NCBI GenBank assembly: GCA_021809645.1
Contig: JAJZKE010000003.1
Span: 1 to 49,416 of the forward strand
Length of the DNA stretch: 49,416 nucleotides
DNA from: a bacterium
Lineage (GTDB): Bacteria; Patescibacteriota; Saccharimonadia; Saccharimonadales; UBA4665
Reading direction: 5' to 3'
Numbering within the stretch: position 1 is the stretch's first letter; each line of letters starts with the position of its first letter. The notes beneath the pieces were generated by a model. That model did no database searches and was not told the origin of the DNA. It worked only from the letters and a program-made list of their open reading frames with translations. Below, in pieces: positions 1 through 8,256 of the stretch. The position numbers and the translations under genes were made by a program.

Positions 1-247
1 TTGATACTGTTGTTGATAATGAATTAATATTGTTTGGTGAAAAATTAGAATATGCTTGATTTATTATTGAGTTAGAACAAACGTTTTGATTGTTTTTATT
101 ACTATTGATATTAATAACTATTGCAACTATTCCTACCGCTATAACTACAACTATAAGTGGTATTAGCCAACGTAAGTTTTTATGGAAGAAGTTCTTTTTA
201 GATACGACTACAACTGGTTCTTCTTTTTGTGTCATGGCTCTGTTCAT
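1..247 (-). CDS. Membrane-anchored protein of unknown function (3' part beyond window)
   Basis: An open frame starts at ATG 247 and runs off the left edge, so only 82 codons are visible. A run AGGG lies 7 nt upstream of the ATG and supports this start; a second in-frame ATG lies 12 bases inside. The protein has a short basic cytoplasmic N-terminus, one hydrophobic segment at about residues 27-45 (WLIPLIVVVIAVGIV...) and then an Asn/Ser-rich exported part. It lies directly after atpC on the same strand with a 34 bp gap, so it could be co-transcribed with the ATP synthase genes. The type, a single N-terminal anchor plus polar domain, is the same as for the 141-residue protein near 45 kb, but I see no domain that names a function. 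Confidence 0.7.
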   Translation of the reverse strand, partial: MNRAMTQKEEPVVVVSKKNFFHKNLRWLIPLIVVVIAVGIVAIVININSNKNNQNVCSNSIINQAYSNFSPNNINSLSTTVS

Positions 248-281
248 TAAATAGCCCTATATGTTAAATATTATACTACCT

Positions 282-650
282 TTAAACATCTAAAAATACT
301 ACTACTTGGTTAGCTTTGACATGCATTAAACCACCACTAATATTTATTTTTTGTTCTTCTCCACTCGATGCTCTGATAATTAAAGTTGGAGGTTCAAGTA
401 AACAAATAAAATTATGGTGACCAGGTAATACGTCAAATGGTCCAGTTGCATTAACTCCACTAACAGAAAAAGCTTGGCCTTCAAAATAATTGTTAAAAGG
501 ACTAGATACCTTAACCTGCATAGTTGAAGACTTATTTTTCTTTTTAGAAAATTCCTGGACTGCTAATGATTCTTGTTTTTCTTTTTTATTCTCAGGTTTT
601 TGCCATTGATCCTCGGTTAAAACTTTGGGGTTTTTATCGTTATTACTCAT
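282..650 (-). CDS. atpC: F1F0 ATP synthase subunit epsilon (beta-sandwich domain only)
   Basis: Epsilon subunit of the F1 central stalk. Residues 43-122 match the N-terminal beta-sandwich domain of the family: a VKVSSPF start strand, the turn GPFDVLPGH at about 70-78, and a last strand with a GGLMHVKANQVVVFLDV pattern. The protein ends there, so the usual C-terminal two-helix domain, which inhibits ATP hydrolysis in many bacteria, is absent. The first 40 residues are a charged Lys/Glu/Gln-rich extension not found in ordinary epsilon. The start ATG overlaps the atpD stop as ATGA, which implies translational coupling and is the last F1 gene of the operon. The position after atpD makes the call safe in spite of divergence. 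Confidence 0.85.
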   Translation of the reverse strand: MSNNDKNPKVLTEDQWQKPENKKEKQESLAVQEFSKKKNKSSTMQVKVSSPFNNYFEGQAFSVSGVNATGPFDVLPGHHNFICLLEPPTLIIRASSGEEQKINISGGLMHVKANQVVVFLDV

Positions 651-1948
651 ACGATAATCTCTTCGATACTTTTAAGTGTTTCTTCCCTGGTAAAGTATTC
701 GCCGGGAATACCATTATGCTTAGTCATGACCGACATATTTTGAGTAAAGTTAGTTATTAACTTTTTTGCTTTAGCGTAATCGCTTCTATCAGCTGGGCTT
801 AATTCGTTTTCACCAATAATTGCAATGATACCTTTAAGTGATTCATATTTCTCGAGAAGTTCTTGAACTCTGACGCTCAATAAATAATGTCGTTCACCAA
901 CTATTTCTGGAGTTAAAAGTGATGAAGAGGTTAGCATTAAATCAACTGCCGGCCTAATACCTTGTTCAGCTACCCTTCTTGAGAGTACGATTACTGAATC
1001 CATTTCATGTTGGATAAATTGAACCGCTGGATCAGATGTATCATCAGCCGGGACATAAATAGTTTGAACAGATGTTATTGAACCGTTTTCATTAGAACTA
1101 AGGCGATCTTGTAAAATTTTAACATCAGAAAATATTGTTGGTTCATATCCGCCTTCGCTAGGTATTTGATCGATTATTGTTGAAAGTTCGTTTTTAGCCT
1201 GAACATAACGATACATATTATCAGCAAAAAAAAGTACATCTTTCTTATATTCATCACGAAATACTTCAGCCGAAGCAGCTGCTGAAATACCAATTAATGA
1301 TCTCTGAATTGGATTTTCGTTCATTTGGGCGAAAAACATACAAGTATTTTTCAGTAGATCATTTTCTTTAAGGGTTACCCATAATTCATGGCCCTCTCTT
1401 ATGCGTTCACCGATACCACTAAAGAAAGCTAGCCCACTGTCTGATTTGGCAACGTTGTTAATTAATTCCATCGTTAAGACTGTTTTACCAACTCCAGCAC
1501 CACCAACAATTCCAATTTTTCGTCCTTTGACAAAAGGTGTGAAAAAATCAATAACTTTAATACCTGTTGTCATTATCTCTGGTTTTGATAAGCTAAAATT
1601 ATCACTTTTCGGCGGTATTTTAAGTATATTTTTACGCTTAATGTCAGTCGGTAATTGTTCTTGACCATCAATTACGTCACCAAAAGAGTTTAAGATTCGA
1701 CCAATTATTTGATCGCCGACAGGTATTTCTATACCCTTTTTAAGCCTTTCAACTTCTTGACCTTTGGTTACTCTAAAATCTGATCTGATATTAAGACAAC
1801 AAGCTACATTTCCTGATTCTAGATGATCCACTAAAAGTTCAGTATTGGAGCTATTATTAACTCTAACTAACTCGTTGGCTAGAGGTGGATCGCTATCAAA
1901 AGTAGCCTTAACAATCATTTCCTTAACTGAAGTTATAACACCTGGCAT
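647..1948 (-). CDS. atpD: F1F0 ATP synthase subunit beta (short C-terminus)
   Basis: Catalytic beta subunit of F1. The P-loop GGAGVGKT is at residues 149-156, followed by GERIREGHEL (canonical GERTREGNDL with the catalytic Glu), DNMYRYVQA, a GSITSVQTIYVPADD segment and an ELSPAD region in place of DELSEED. At 433 residues it is about 30 shorter than usual: it stops after the helix EETLKSIEEIIV and lacks the final conserved stretch with the motif of type LPEQAFYMVG. The start codon overlaps the atpG stop by one base (TAATG). The stop is TGA, showing that UGA is read as stop in this organism. Function as the catalytic subunit is very likely; whether the shortened tail changes coupling cannot be seen here. 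Confidence 0.95.
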   Translation of the reverse strand: MPGVITSVKEMIVKATFDSDPPLANELVRVNNSSNTELLVDHLESGNVACCLNIRSDFRVTKGQEVERLKKGIEIPVGDQIIGRILNSFGDVIDGQEQLPTDIKRKNILKIPPKSDNFSLSKPEIMTTGIKVIDFFTPFVKGRKIGIVGGAGVGKTVLTMELINNVAKSDSGLAFFSGIGERIREGHELWVTLKENDLLKNTCMFFAQMNENPIQRSLIGISAAASAEVFRDEYKKDVLFFADNMYRYVQAKNELSTIIDQIPSEGGYEPTIFSDVKILQDRLSSNENGSITSVQTIYVPADDTSDPAVQFIQHEMDSVIVLSRRVAEQGIRPAVDLMLTSSSLLTPEIVGERHYLLSVRVQELLEKYESLKGIIAIIGENELSPADRSDYAKAKKLITNFTQNMSVMTKHNGIPGEYFTREETLKSIEEIIV

Positions 1949-2805
1949 TAATTTACTGTTCCTAGTCTATTTTTCTTAAGTCCATTAATTATTTCTTTTA
2001 GCCTTTCGTCTTTAATGGCTCTCTTAGTCCGACTATACTGCAAATGTATTTCTTGCTTTTCATTAATTGATCTTTCTTTTGATGCCGTCATCGCTTTAAA
2101 CCTTGAAGCATATTGGGCAAGCTTAGAGCTTAAGATCAATTGGCTGATAGCTATTTGAGTCATTGAAAACTCAAGGTGTTCGGCTACTGATTGAGCATCT
2201 GGTTCAAAGATATATGTTTTTTCATTTATAACATATTTAGAATCATCGTTGACTGTCTTATTCCTAACTGCTGAGACCAATTCAATATCACCTACTTTTT
2301 GTTCCATTAAAGTAACGTATTCTTGATAAAAAATAAATGTTGCCTGATATTTCTGGACCTCTCTAACAATTGGCATGGTATTAATATTTTGATCATAAAC
2401 TGGTAACTTATAATATTTTTTATAGGGGATGCCTCTTTGGGCTAACTGAAAAGCACCATGCCGACCGATAACAATAATGTCATTTTTCTCTTTGTCGTAT
2501 TTTTTAAGCATATAGTTGATTAGCCTTAAGTCTATATCACCGCTAAAACCTCCTTCAGCTGTAATAACTATATAGAGATCTTTGGGGATTAGTTTTTTAC
2601 CTTTAACACGTCCGTAATTAAAATCTTGGTTAACTTTTATCTGTCGATATATGGACCATATTTCTTTAAAAAATTCGGTTGATTGCAATACACTGTTTTT
2701 AGTTTGAGCAACTTTAAGAGAAGCAATACCTTCAAAAGCACTAGTTAGCTTAACAAGCGTATCCATTGCTAATTCTTCTCGAGAAAGTTCATTTAATTGT
2801 TTCAT
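1948..2805 (-). CDS. atpG: F1F0 ATP synthase subunit gamma (divergent)
   Basis: Central-stalk rotor subunit. The two long helices that fill the alpha/beta ring are recognisable at the ends: an N-terminal helix with LVKLTSAFEGIASLKVAQ (residues about 17-34) and a C-terminal helix with SKLAQYASRFKAMTASKERS and then QYSRTKRAIKDERLKEIINGL, which follows the family pattern (ESKASEHAARM..AM..A..NA...) but with many replacements. The middle holds a Rossmann-like domain with LYIVITAEGGFSGDIDLRLI, corresponding to the family's TSDRGLCGGLN segment. Length 285 is normal. The ATG overlaps the atpA stop by four bases. Divergence is high, so the call leans on position between atpA and atpD. Confidence 0.88.
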   Translation of the reverse strand: MKQLNELSREELAMDTLVKLTSAFEGIASLKVAQTKNSVLQSTEFFKEIWSIYRQIKVNQDFNYGRVKGKKLIPKDLYIVITAEGGFSGDIDLRLINYMLKKYDKEKNDIIVIGRHGAFQLAQRGIPYKKYYKLPVYDQNINTMPIVREVQKYQATFIFYQEYVTLMEQKVGDIELVSAVRNKTVNDDSKYVINEKTYIFEPDAQSVAEHLEFSMTQIAISQLILSSKLAQYASRFKAMTASKERSINEKQEIHLQYSRTKRAIKDERLKEIINGLKKNRLGTVN

Positions 2806-4319
2806 TTACTAACTCCAGCGGCTTTCTTTTCTTCTTTATCGACTTTTGGTTGTTGATTGATGTTAGATTGATTAGTACTCATCGTTTTTGATGAGTTTTT
2901 AGAGGTCAAACAAATCTGCAGTAGTTCATCACTAACTTTATCGAGTTGCTGGTCATCTTTAACTTTAGCGGCATATTCATTAACGTTAAGCTTAAGTTTA
3001 TCAACATCAATACTATCTGTATCTTTTAGATTAGTGATTATACCCATAAGAAGTTGCTGAGCAATCAGTGAATATGAAACTCCAGGCGGTTGGGCAATAA
3101 TTTGGTTGATGAGGTTACCAATATTAAGCGCTCTCTTAGATTCATCACTAAGTTCAGTCCCAAAGTGAGAATATTCTTGAGCCTGTCGAAAATCAGCTAA
3201 TATTTTTAGAGCACTAGCTGCTTGGCTTTTTTGACGATTGTTATGACCTACTCCTCCAGCTCGAGTAACACTTAAACCAAAGTCTAGGGCTGGCCTGATG
3301 CCGCTTCGAAATGTATCCATATTTAATATCCATTGACCATCAGTAATACTCATTATATTAGTCGGCAAAAAAGCAGTAATATCACCACCGGCAACATGGA
3401 CAATAGGCAAGGCAGTCAGCGATTTACCACCATTTGCTAAACGTCCTGCTCTTTCTAACAAACTAGAGTGAGCGTAGAACATGTCTCCTGGGTAAGAGTC
3501 TCTTCCAGGGTTAATACCAGATAAAAGAGAAATTTCTCGATGAGCATGAGCATGCGATGTTAAATCATCGTAAATTATGATAACGTCCTGATTGCATTGC
3601 TGCCATAAGTACTCAGCCATTGAACATGCCACATAAGGAGCTAAGTAGCTAAGAACTAGAGATTCAAAAATAGTTGAAACAACAACTATAACTTTGTCCA
3701 TTACACCGTTTTCATTAAGGCGAGTTAACAGACTGTCAATATCACTACGCCTTTTAGCTATCAAACAATAGACGACTAATTGATCGGTGTTTTTTTGGTT
3801 TATAGTCAGTTGACTGGCAAGCGTACTCTTGCCTGATTTAGCGTCTCCAAGCAAAGCCATTCGTTGGCCTCTGACAATTGGTAATAACGCATCAATGGCA
3901 ATAATACCGCTTTCCAGTTGCTGTTCGACAAGTTGCCTAGTATTGAGTGGCGGTGATTCATTGAAGATAGGCCAAACGCTATCAGCTAATATCGGTCCTT
4001 TGCCGTCAAGAGGATTACCAGTAACTGATATGACCCTGCCTATTAAGCTCTTGCCTACTTTAGTAACTAATTCTTGGTGTTGAATGACAGCAATTGCACC
4101 AATCGATAATTCTTCCACACCTAAATGAAGAACAACAACATAATTCTCTTCAACTTGATGAACAAAACCTTTTGAACCATCTTCAAAGATTACGATGGCA
4201 TGTATCTGGCAAGGTTGAAGACCGGAAATTTTGATCATAAACTTATTAGCTGCTATCACCTCTCCGACGGGATTACCAGCTTCGACTAGTCGGTTAAAAT
4301 GTTGATTCTTACTATTCAT
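2802..4319 (-). CDS. atpA: F1F0 ATP synthase subunit alpha
   Basis: Non-catalytic nucleotide-binding subunit of F1. The P-loop is GDAKSGKS at residues 158-165, in the place of the family's GDRQTGKT. Further landmarks are GNPLDGKGPI, LLPIVRGQRMALLGD, DDLTSHAHAHREISLLSGINPGRDSYPGDMFYAHSSLLERAG in order, and SVTRAGG, which carries the arginine that reaches into the catalytic site of beta. Length 505 is normal; the last 35 residues are a polar Lys/Asn/Gln tail. The start overlaps the atpH stop by four bases. No damage is visible in motifs needed for function. Confidence 0.95.
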   Translation of the reverse strand: MNSKNQHFNRLVEAGNPVGEVIAANKFMIKISGLQPCQIHAIVIFEDGSKGFVHQVEENYVVVLHLGVEELSIGAIAVIQHQELVTKVGKSLIGRVISVTGNPLDGKGPILADSVWPIFNESPPLNTRQLVEQQLESGIIAIDALLPIVRGQRMALLGDAKSGKSTLASQLTINQKNTDQLVVYCLIAKRRSDIDSLLTRLNENGVMDKVIVVVSTIFESLVLSYLAPYVACSMAEYLWQQCNQDVIIIYDDLTSHAHAHREISLLSGINPGRDSYPGDMFYAHSSLLERAGRLANGGKSLTALPIVHVAGGDITAFLPTNIMSITDGQWILNMDTFRSGIRPALDFGLSVTRAGGVGHNNRQKSQAASALKILADFRQAQEYSHFGTELSDESKRALNIGNLINQIIAQPPGVSYSLIAQQLLMGIITNLKDTDSIDVDKLKLNVNEYAAKVKDDQQLDKVSDELLQICLTSKNSSKTMSTNQSNINQQPKVDKEEKKAAGVSK

Positions 4320-4822
4320 GCCTGAACCTGATTACCTTGAACTTTTGATTGCTTAATTCTTGATATTAATAAATTATGAGTTGTTTTAAGACGATTCTTA
4401 AGAGACATATCAAACACTTTATTATTGGTTCGGACTACACAGCCAACTCCAATAGAGGGTATTAGACCGACGACCAATAGACAATTGGGGCTAATCTCCC
4501 GACGAAACCATTGGGTAATTTTAGATACAACTTCCTCATCAGCTTCAACGCCAAAACTAATGTTTATAACCGGTGCTGATGCTTTAAGCTTCTCCAGCCA
4601 GTTGATTAATGATGTTCTAACTTCCTGGTCGTTATAATTAATATGGTTAAGATTTATTAATTCAGTTAATTTCGTTGACGCTTTAAGCTGTACTTTTTGA
4701 TCTGGCTTTAAGATTGATGATTGTTTTAAATGATCATCGACTAAATTTAGTTCCCTTATTAGTCGTGAGATATCTATCTTCTGAGTAACTGACAGCGGTA
4801 AAATATATTTATCATCAGACAT
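4316..4822 (-). CDS. atpH: F1F0 ATP synthase subunit delta (OSCP-like)
   Basis: Peripheral-stalk subunit linking F1 to the b subunit. The protein is divergent, but the C-terminal third has the family signature: NCLLVVGLIPSIGVGCVVRTN followed by KVFDMSLKNRL, as in the delta pattern P.l.GG.v.r.gdkviD.S...rL. It sits between atpF and atpA, where delta is expected. I chose the ATG at 4822 (168 residues, starting MSDDK) because GAGG lies 8-9 nt upstream; a frame open to a TTG at 4837 has no such support. The start lies inside the end of atpF (8 bp overlap), indicating coupling. Confidence 0.8.
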   Translation of the reverse strand: MSDDKYILPLSVTQKIDISRLIRELNLVDDHLKQSSILKPDQKVQLKASTKLTELINLNHINYNDQEVRTSLINWLEKLKASAPVINISFGVEADEEVVSKITQWFRREISPNCLLVVGLIPSIGVGCVVRTNNKVFDMSLKNRLKTTHNLLISRIKQSKVQGNQVQA

Positions 4823-5441
4823 TCTTAATATCCTCAATCATCGCTTTTTTATTTGTCTCTAGATCAGCTAGGATGAATTCAAGCTGATCTTCAAGACTAA
4901 CTTCTTTGCCAATAGCATCTACCACGTAGTGGCTAATTATGTCAGTCATTTGTTGTTCAAAGTTATCAACAATAATTAGTTTGTCATTTTCGATCTCTTT
5001 TTGAACCTGCTCTCGAAGAAGTTTCCGTTGTTCTTCAATAGCCAAAGTCGTCCGTTGCAATGACTCAATAGCTAGATCTCGAGCATCGTTAATAGATTGT
5101 TCGTATTTATTTAACTCTTCTCTAACTTTTGCGCTTAACTCAGATTTCATGAATTCATTAAGTTGCGAAGAGGTTAATCTAAGATCCTGCTGGAGGAATT
5201 CGGCGCTATCATTAATAATTTTTTCAAAGTGTAAACGGCCTCTATTTCTAAGCTCTTCTCTAAAATCATCGTTAAAGATGTGTTCAACGTCTTTTTCGGC
5301 AGCTAGGGTATGATCTTCTAGTATATCTTCAGGTTGGCTGCTTTTATTTGACAGCTTATTAAGTTTTAGGGTCAACCAGATAAAAGCAATGCCGCCAACA
5401 ACAATTACTGCCACTACTAGATAAAACCACCAAATTGTCAT
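4815..5441 (-). CDS. atpF: F1F0 ATP synthase subunit b
   Basis: Peripheral stalk, membrane-anchored. One hydrophobic helix at residues 3-25 (WWFYLVVAVIVVGGIAFIWL) is followed by a long, highly charged, almost entirely helical region with coiled-coil character (residues 50-180), then a short C-terminal domain that would bind delta. With 208 residues it is longer than the usual 156-175, because of an acidic linker at 35-65. It is the first gene of the operon; a GGTGGG run precedes its ATG by 8 nt. Remarkably, the genes for subunits a and c, which normally precede b, are not here: the next gene upstream is a cysteine desulfurase. Confidence 0.85.
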   Translation of the reverse strand: MTIWWFYLVVAVIVVGGIAFIWLTLKLNKLSNKSSQPEDILEDHTLAAEKDVEHIFNDDFREELRNRGRLHFEKIINDSAEFLQQDLRLTSSQLNEFMKSELSAKVREELNKYEQSINDARDLAIESLQRTTLAIEEQRKLLREQVQKEIENDKLIIVDNFEQQMTDIISHYVVDAIGKEVSLEDQLEFILADLETNKKAMIEDIKNV

Positions 5442-5462
5442 ATTTGTTTACCCACCATACTA

Positions 5463-5501
5463 TAAACTAGAGCGTAAGCGCTATAGTTTATTGATAGTAT
5501 A
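5463..5501 (-). promoter_or_regulatory. Possible ATP synthase promoter with a hairpin at the start of the leader
   Basis: On the minus strand a TATACT box lies at 5501-5496; a TTGGAT element 15 nt upstream could be a weak -35. Immediately after the expected start there is a hairpin, 5490-5463: TAAACTA and AGCG pair with CGCT and TAGTTTA around a TAAG loop with one G/A mismatch. No T-run follows, so it is not a classical terminator; it could instead stabilise the 5' end of the atp mRNA or act as an attenuator. Prediction from pattern only. Confidence 0.35.
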
Positions 5502-5527
5502 TCCTAGGTAGGAATAATCCAAAAGAT

Positions 5528-6673
5528 TTATTTAAGTAATTTTTTAAGAGTTGAAACTGTATAGTCAAGTTCATTTTTAGTCGTTTGATTGCCTAAAGTA
5601 AAACGGATTGAACTTTGGGCATCTAAGTCACTTAAGCCGATAGCTTTTAAGACTGATGAGGGTTCTTCACTAGATGCACTACAAGCTGAACCGGCCGCTG
5701 CCATAATGCCGGCTAAATCAAGTTTAATCAAGAGAGCTTCATTATCAACGCCTTTAAATGTAACGTGAACATTATTCGCTACCCGACTATTTAACGAGCC
5801 ATTAACAACTAAGTCGACTTCTAATGTCTGTAACTGATCAATAAAATATTGCTGTAATTTTAAGATTCTCTGAGCATTATCCTTTCGATTTTGTTGAGCT
5901 AGATCAAGAGATTTAGCAAAGCCAATTATCGATGGTACGTTTAAGGTTCCGCTTCGTAGGTTTCTTTCTTGACCACCACCATAAATAATTGGTTTAAGTC
6001 GGCAGCCGCTTTTTAAATAAAGTGCTCCGCTTTGCTTCGGACCATATATCTTGCCGCCATTTAAAGTCATCATATCTAGGCCCAACCTAGAAACATGTAA
6101 ATCAAGATAATTAGCTGCTTGGGCAGCATCACTATGAAGATAAAGAGGTACTTTAACACCTCTCATTAATCGGGATTTTCTAATTTCTGATATTAAATGA
6201 CTAATTTTATCTAAGGGTTCAATAGTACCTATCTCATTACTGACATAGATTACGCTGATTAATGCTGTTTGGTCATTAATCAATTCTTTTAGATTTGATA
6301 ATTTTAATAAACCTTGAGAATCAACCGGGCAAATTTTAAGATCATATTTTTTAGCTGGTTCACTAACTGAAGGATGCTCGATTGCTGATATTATTAGATT
6401 GCTGCCAGGGTTATTATCCATAACTCCTGATATGGCTAAGTTGTTAGCTTCACTGCCGCCGGCTGTAAAAATTATTTCATTCGATTTAACGCCAATGTTT
6501 AAAGCTACTTGTTTTCTTGCTTGATCAATATTATCTTTGATTTTTTGGGCTAGCAGGTAATTAGCTGAAGGATTAAAGAAATTCTTTGAGAAATACGGTT
6601 CCATTGCGTCCATAACTCGATCATCAACTGGTGTGGCGGCAGCATAATCGAGATATACTGATTTTTTAGTCAT
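5528..6673 (-). CDS. Cysteine desulfurase (NifS/IscS family)
   Basis: PLP enzyme that removes sulfur from L-cysteine for Fe-S clusters and thiolated tRNA. Evidence: N-terminal VYLDYAAATPVD, the aldehyde-binding region FTAGGSEANNLAI, an EHPSV His, the PLP pocket HSDAAQAANY, the lysine segment LNGGKIYGPKQSGALYLK with the Schiff-base Lys, and the active-site cysteine in GSACSASSEEPS near residue 326. Length 381 is typical. No scaffold (iscU/sufU) or thiouridylase is next to it here, so its acceptor is unknown; a rhodanese lies 30 kb away. Last gene of the HIT-metG-tatD cluster. Its ATG is only about 6 nt from a TATACT box, so a leaderless transcript is possible. Confidence 0.93.
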   Translation of the reverse strand: MTKKSVYLDYAAATPVDDRVMDAMEPYFSKNFFNPSANYLLAQKIKDNIDQARKQVALNIGVKSNEIIFTAGGSEANNLAISGVMDNNPGSNLIISAIEHPSVSEPAKKYDLKICPVDSQGLLKLSNLKELINDQTALISVIYVSNEIGTIEPLDKISHLISEIRKSRLMRGVKVPLYLHSDAAQAANYLDLHVSRLGLDMMTLNGGKIYGPKQSGALYLKSGCRLKPIIYGGGQERNLRSGTLNVPSIIGFAKSLDLAQQNRKDNAQRILKLQQYFIDQLQTLEVDLVVNGSLNSRVANNVHVTFKGVDNEALLIKLDLAGIMAAAGSACSASSEEPSSVLKAIGLSDLDAQSSIRFTLGNQTTKNELDYTVSTLKKLLK

Positions 6674-6692
6674 ACCTTTAGTATATAGCTGG

Positions 6693-7067
6693 CTAGTTCG
6701 AATTAAGTAGCGGCTCGTAGTAATTTAATGCGGCCGGTACATATTTTTTAATAGCTCGATATAGATGATCGGCTTCTTTGGCTTCAACTCTTTGATATGA
6801 TTGACCGTTCTGAGATTTAATAGCGCCATCAGGCCTTAATATATAACGTGTCGAAAGAACATGTTTTTGGCCTTTATCATCAATCCATTCTTCGTGCCAG
6901 ATCCAAGTGTACTCATCCAGACAAAAGAAATCACGATGATGATTCTTGGGTATCGGGCCAAAGATATTACGTCCAAATTTCTTTGATTCGAAACGCATAA
7001 GTTCACTTTGAGCAGCAGCTATTTTTTGAGCATCATTTCTTGGTAATATTTTTGGTAAGATAGACAT
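6693..7067 (-). CDS. Conserved-looking protein of unknown function
   Basis: I do not recognise this family. The 124-residue protein is soluble, has no signal peptide, and is rich in aromatic residues in the middle (DEYTWIWHEEWIDDKGQKH). The pattern W.WHEEW...GQ.H...TRY.L..dG and a basic first half suggest a small alpha/beta fold. It starts 2 bp after the stop of the upstream gene and is followed 19 bp later by the cysteine desulfurase, so it is part of the same operon; this gives no direct clue to function. Confidence 0.75.
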   Translation of the reverse strand: MSILPKILPRNDAQKIAAAQSELMRFESKKFGRNIFGPIPKNHHRDFFCLDEYTWIWHEEWIDDKGQKHVLSTRYILRPDGAIKSQNGQSYQRVEAKEADHLYRAIKKYVPAALNYYEPLLNSN

Positions 7068-7069
7068 CT

Positions 7070-7402
7070 TTAAGCAGCCTCACTAATATTTGGGTCGGCT
7101 TTTTGAATTTTGTCATCTTTAAATATCTGATCGACTGAATGACGAATTTCTTCAACATCTAAAACGCTACCAGTTCGATCATTAGCATTTACTACTTGAG
7201 ATGATGGAAAAGTTTGGGGAAAATAATCTCCTTGACCTTCAAGACTACCGGCGCTATTAACAGCTGAAAAGTTTTCATTGTTAATTCCGGTCAACCAGGT
7301 CTGAGCATGAATTAAGCTAGAAGATAACACTGTGGAGCGATGTTTAATACCTTCCCAGTTTTCTCCTCTAAATAACCGACTTAACTCCCTAGAGTCTGTC
7401 AC
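7070..7402 (-). CDS. Small hydrophilic protein of unknown function
   Basis: A 110-residue soluble protein without recognised domain. The N-terminal half has a basic helix (SRELSRLFRGENWEGIKHR), the rest is Ser/Asn/Asp-rich and probably flexible with a final acidic helix. It lies between tatD (32 bp upstream) and the 124-residue unknown gene (2 bp downstream), consistent with one operon. Two adjacent unknown genes with conserved spacing could form a small complex, but that is a guess. Confidence 0.65.
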   Translation of the reverse strand: MTDSRELSRLFRGENWEGIKHRSTVLSSSLIHAQTWLTGINNENFSAVNSAGSLEGQGDYFPQTFPSSQVVNANDRTGSVLDVEEIRHSVDQIFKDDKIQKADPNISEAA

Positions 7403-7434
7403 TTGCTTTTAGTCCCTTCTCTTTAGTCATCTTA

Positions 7435-8256
7435 TTAAAAGATCATATTGAATAATTTGTTGGCGTTACTAGTAGTTTGGTCAGCTAGTGTTTCTAGGCT
7501 TTCGCCTCTTAAACTAGCTAAGTACTCCGCCACAAGCCTAACATTTTTAGGCTCATTTATACTACCACGAAAAGGTACAGGAGTCAAGAAAGGAGAATCT
7601 GTTTCAAGAAGTAATTTATTGATTGGAATAGACTTAAAGATTTCTTTTTGATGATGATCTTTAGTAAACGTAGATATGCCGTTAAGACCAATATATAGCT
7701 CTCTTTTGAGGGCTTCTTCTAGATTACCTAGGTTATCAGTAAAACTATGGATAACCCCCCTTATATTTTTAAAATTGTTAATAATCGGCCAGAAATCATC
7801 AAAAGCTTGCCTAACATGAAAAATAACAGGTAGGTTATTCTTGATTGCCAGATCAAGCTGAAACTCTAATATTTCTCGCTGTGAACGATGATCAGAATAG
7901 TTATAGTAAAAATCTAATCCACATTCACCAATAGCAACTACTTTTTCTTGGTGAACTAAGGAGGTAAACTCCTGTTTTTTATTAGAATCATTAACGTATT
8001 TTTTAGCTTCGTGAGGATGTATGCCTACCGAACACCAAATATCGTTATTTTGAGCAGTTTGAATCGCTAAGTAACTATCACTTAGATTACAACCAACAAC
8101 AATTAATTTATTAACTCCTTGATGATGGGCTCTTTTAATTACCTCTTCTTGAGTTAAGCCAAGTTTAGACCAAAGATCTATAGTTGTTTCTTCCCCATCA
8201 TTATGGCCAATCGATTGAATATGACAATGAGTATCAACTAAATCAATCATGGTCAT
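7435..8256 (-). CDS. tatD: TatD-family metal-dependent DNase
   Basis: TIM-barrel metallohydrolase acting as a 3'-5' exonuclease in DNA repair and, in some bacteria, on D-aminoacyl ends. Metal ligands are visible: DTHCH near residue 8-12, GECGLDFYYN with the bridging Glu, PVIFHVRQA, GVIHSFT and the late ETDSPFLTP aspartate. Length 273 is slightly above the usual 255-260. The start overlaps the metG stop by 14 bp. The ATG at 8256 and another two codons in are both possible. metG-tatD linkage is widespread in Gram-positive bacteria and supports the call. Confidence 0.93.
   Translation of the reverse strand: MTMIDLVDTHCHIQSIGHNDGEETTIDLWSKLGLTQEEVIKRAHHQGVNKLIVVGCNLSDSYLAIQTAQNNDIWCSVGIHPHEAKKYVNDSNKKQEFTSLVHQEKVVAIGECGLDFYYNYSDHRSQREILEFQLDLAIKNNLPVIFHVRQAFDDFWPIINNFKNIRGVIHSFTDNLGNLEEALKRELYIGLNGISTFTKDHHQKEIFKSIPINKLLLETDSPFLTPVPFRGSINEPKNVRLVAEYLASLRGESLETLADQTTSNANKLFNMIF

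Noticed and set aside
647-650. UGA recoded as glycine (Gracilibacteria/Absconditabacteria code)
   Set aside because: The atpD stop is TGA directly overlapping the atpC start, and the frame after it does not continue as beta; genes elsewhere end normally.
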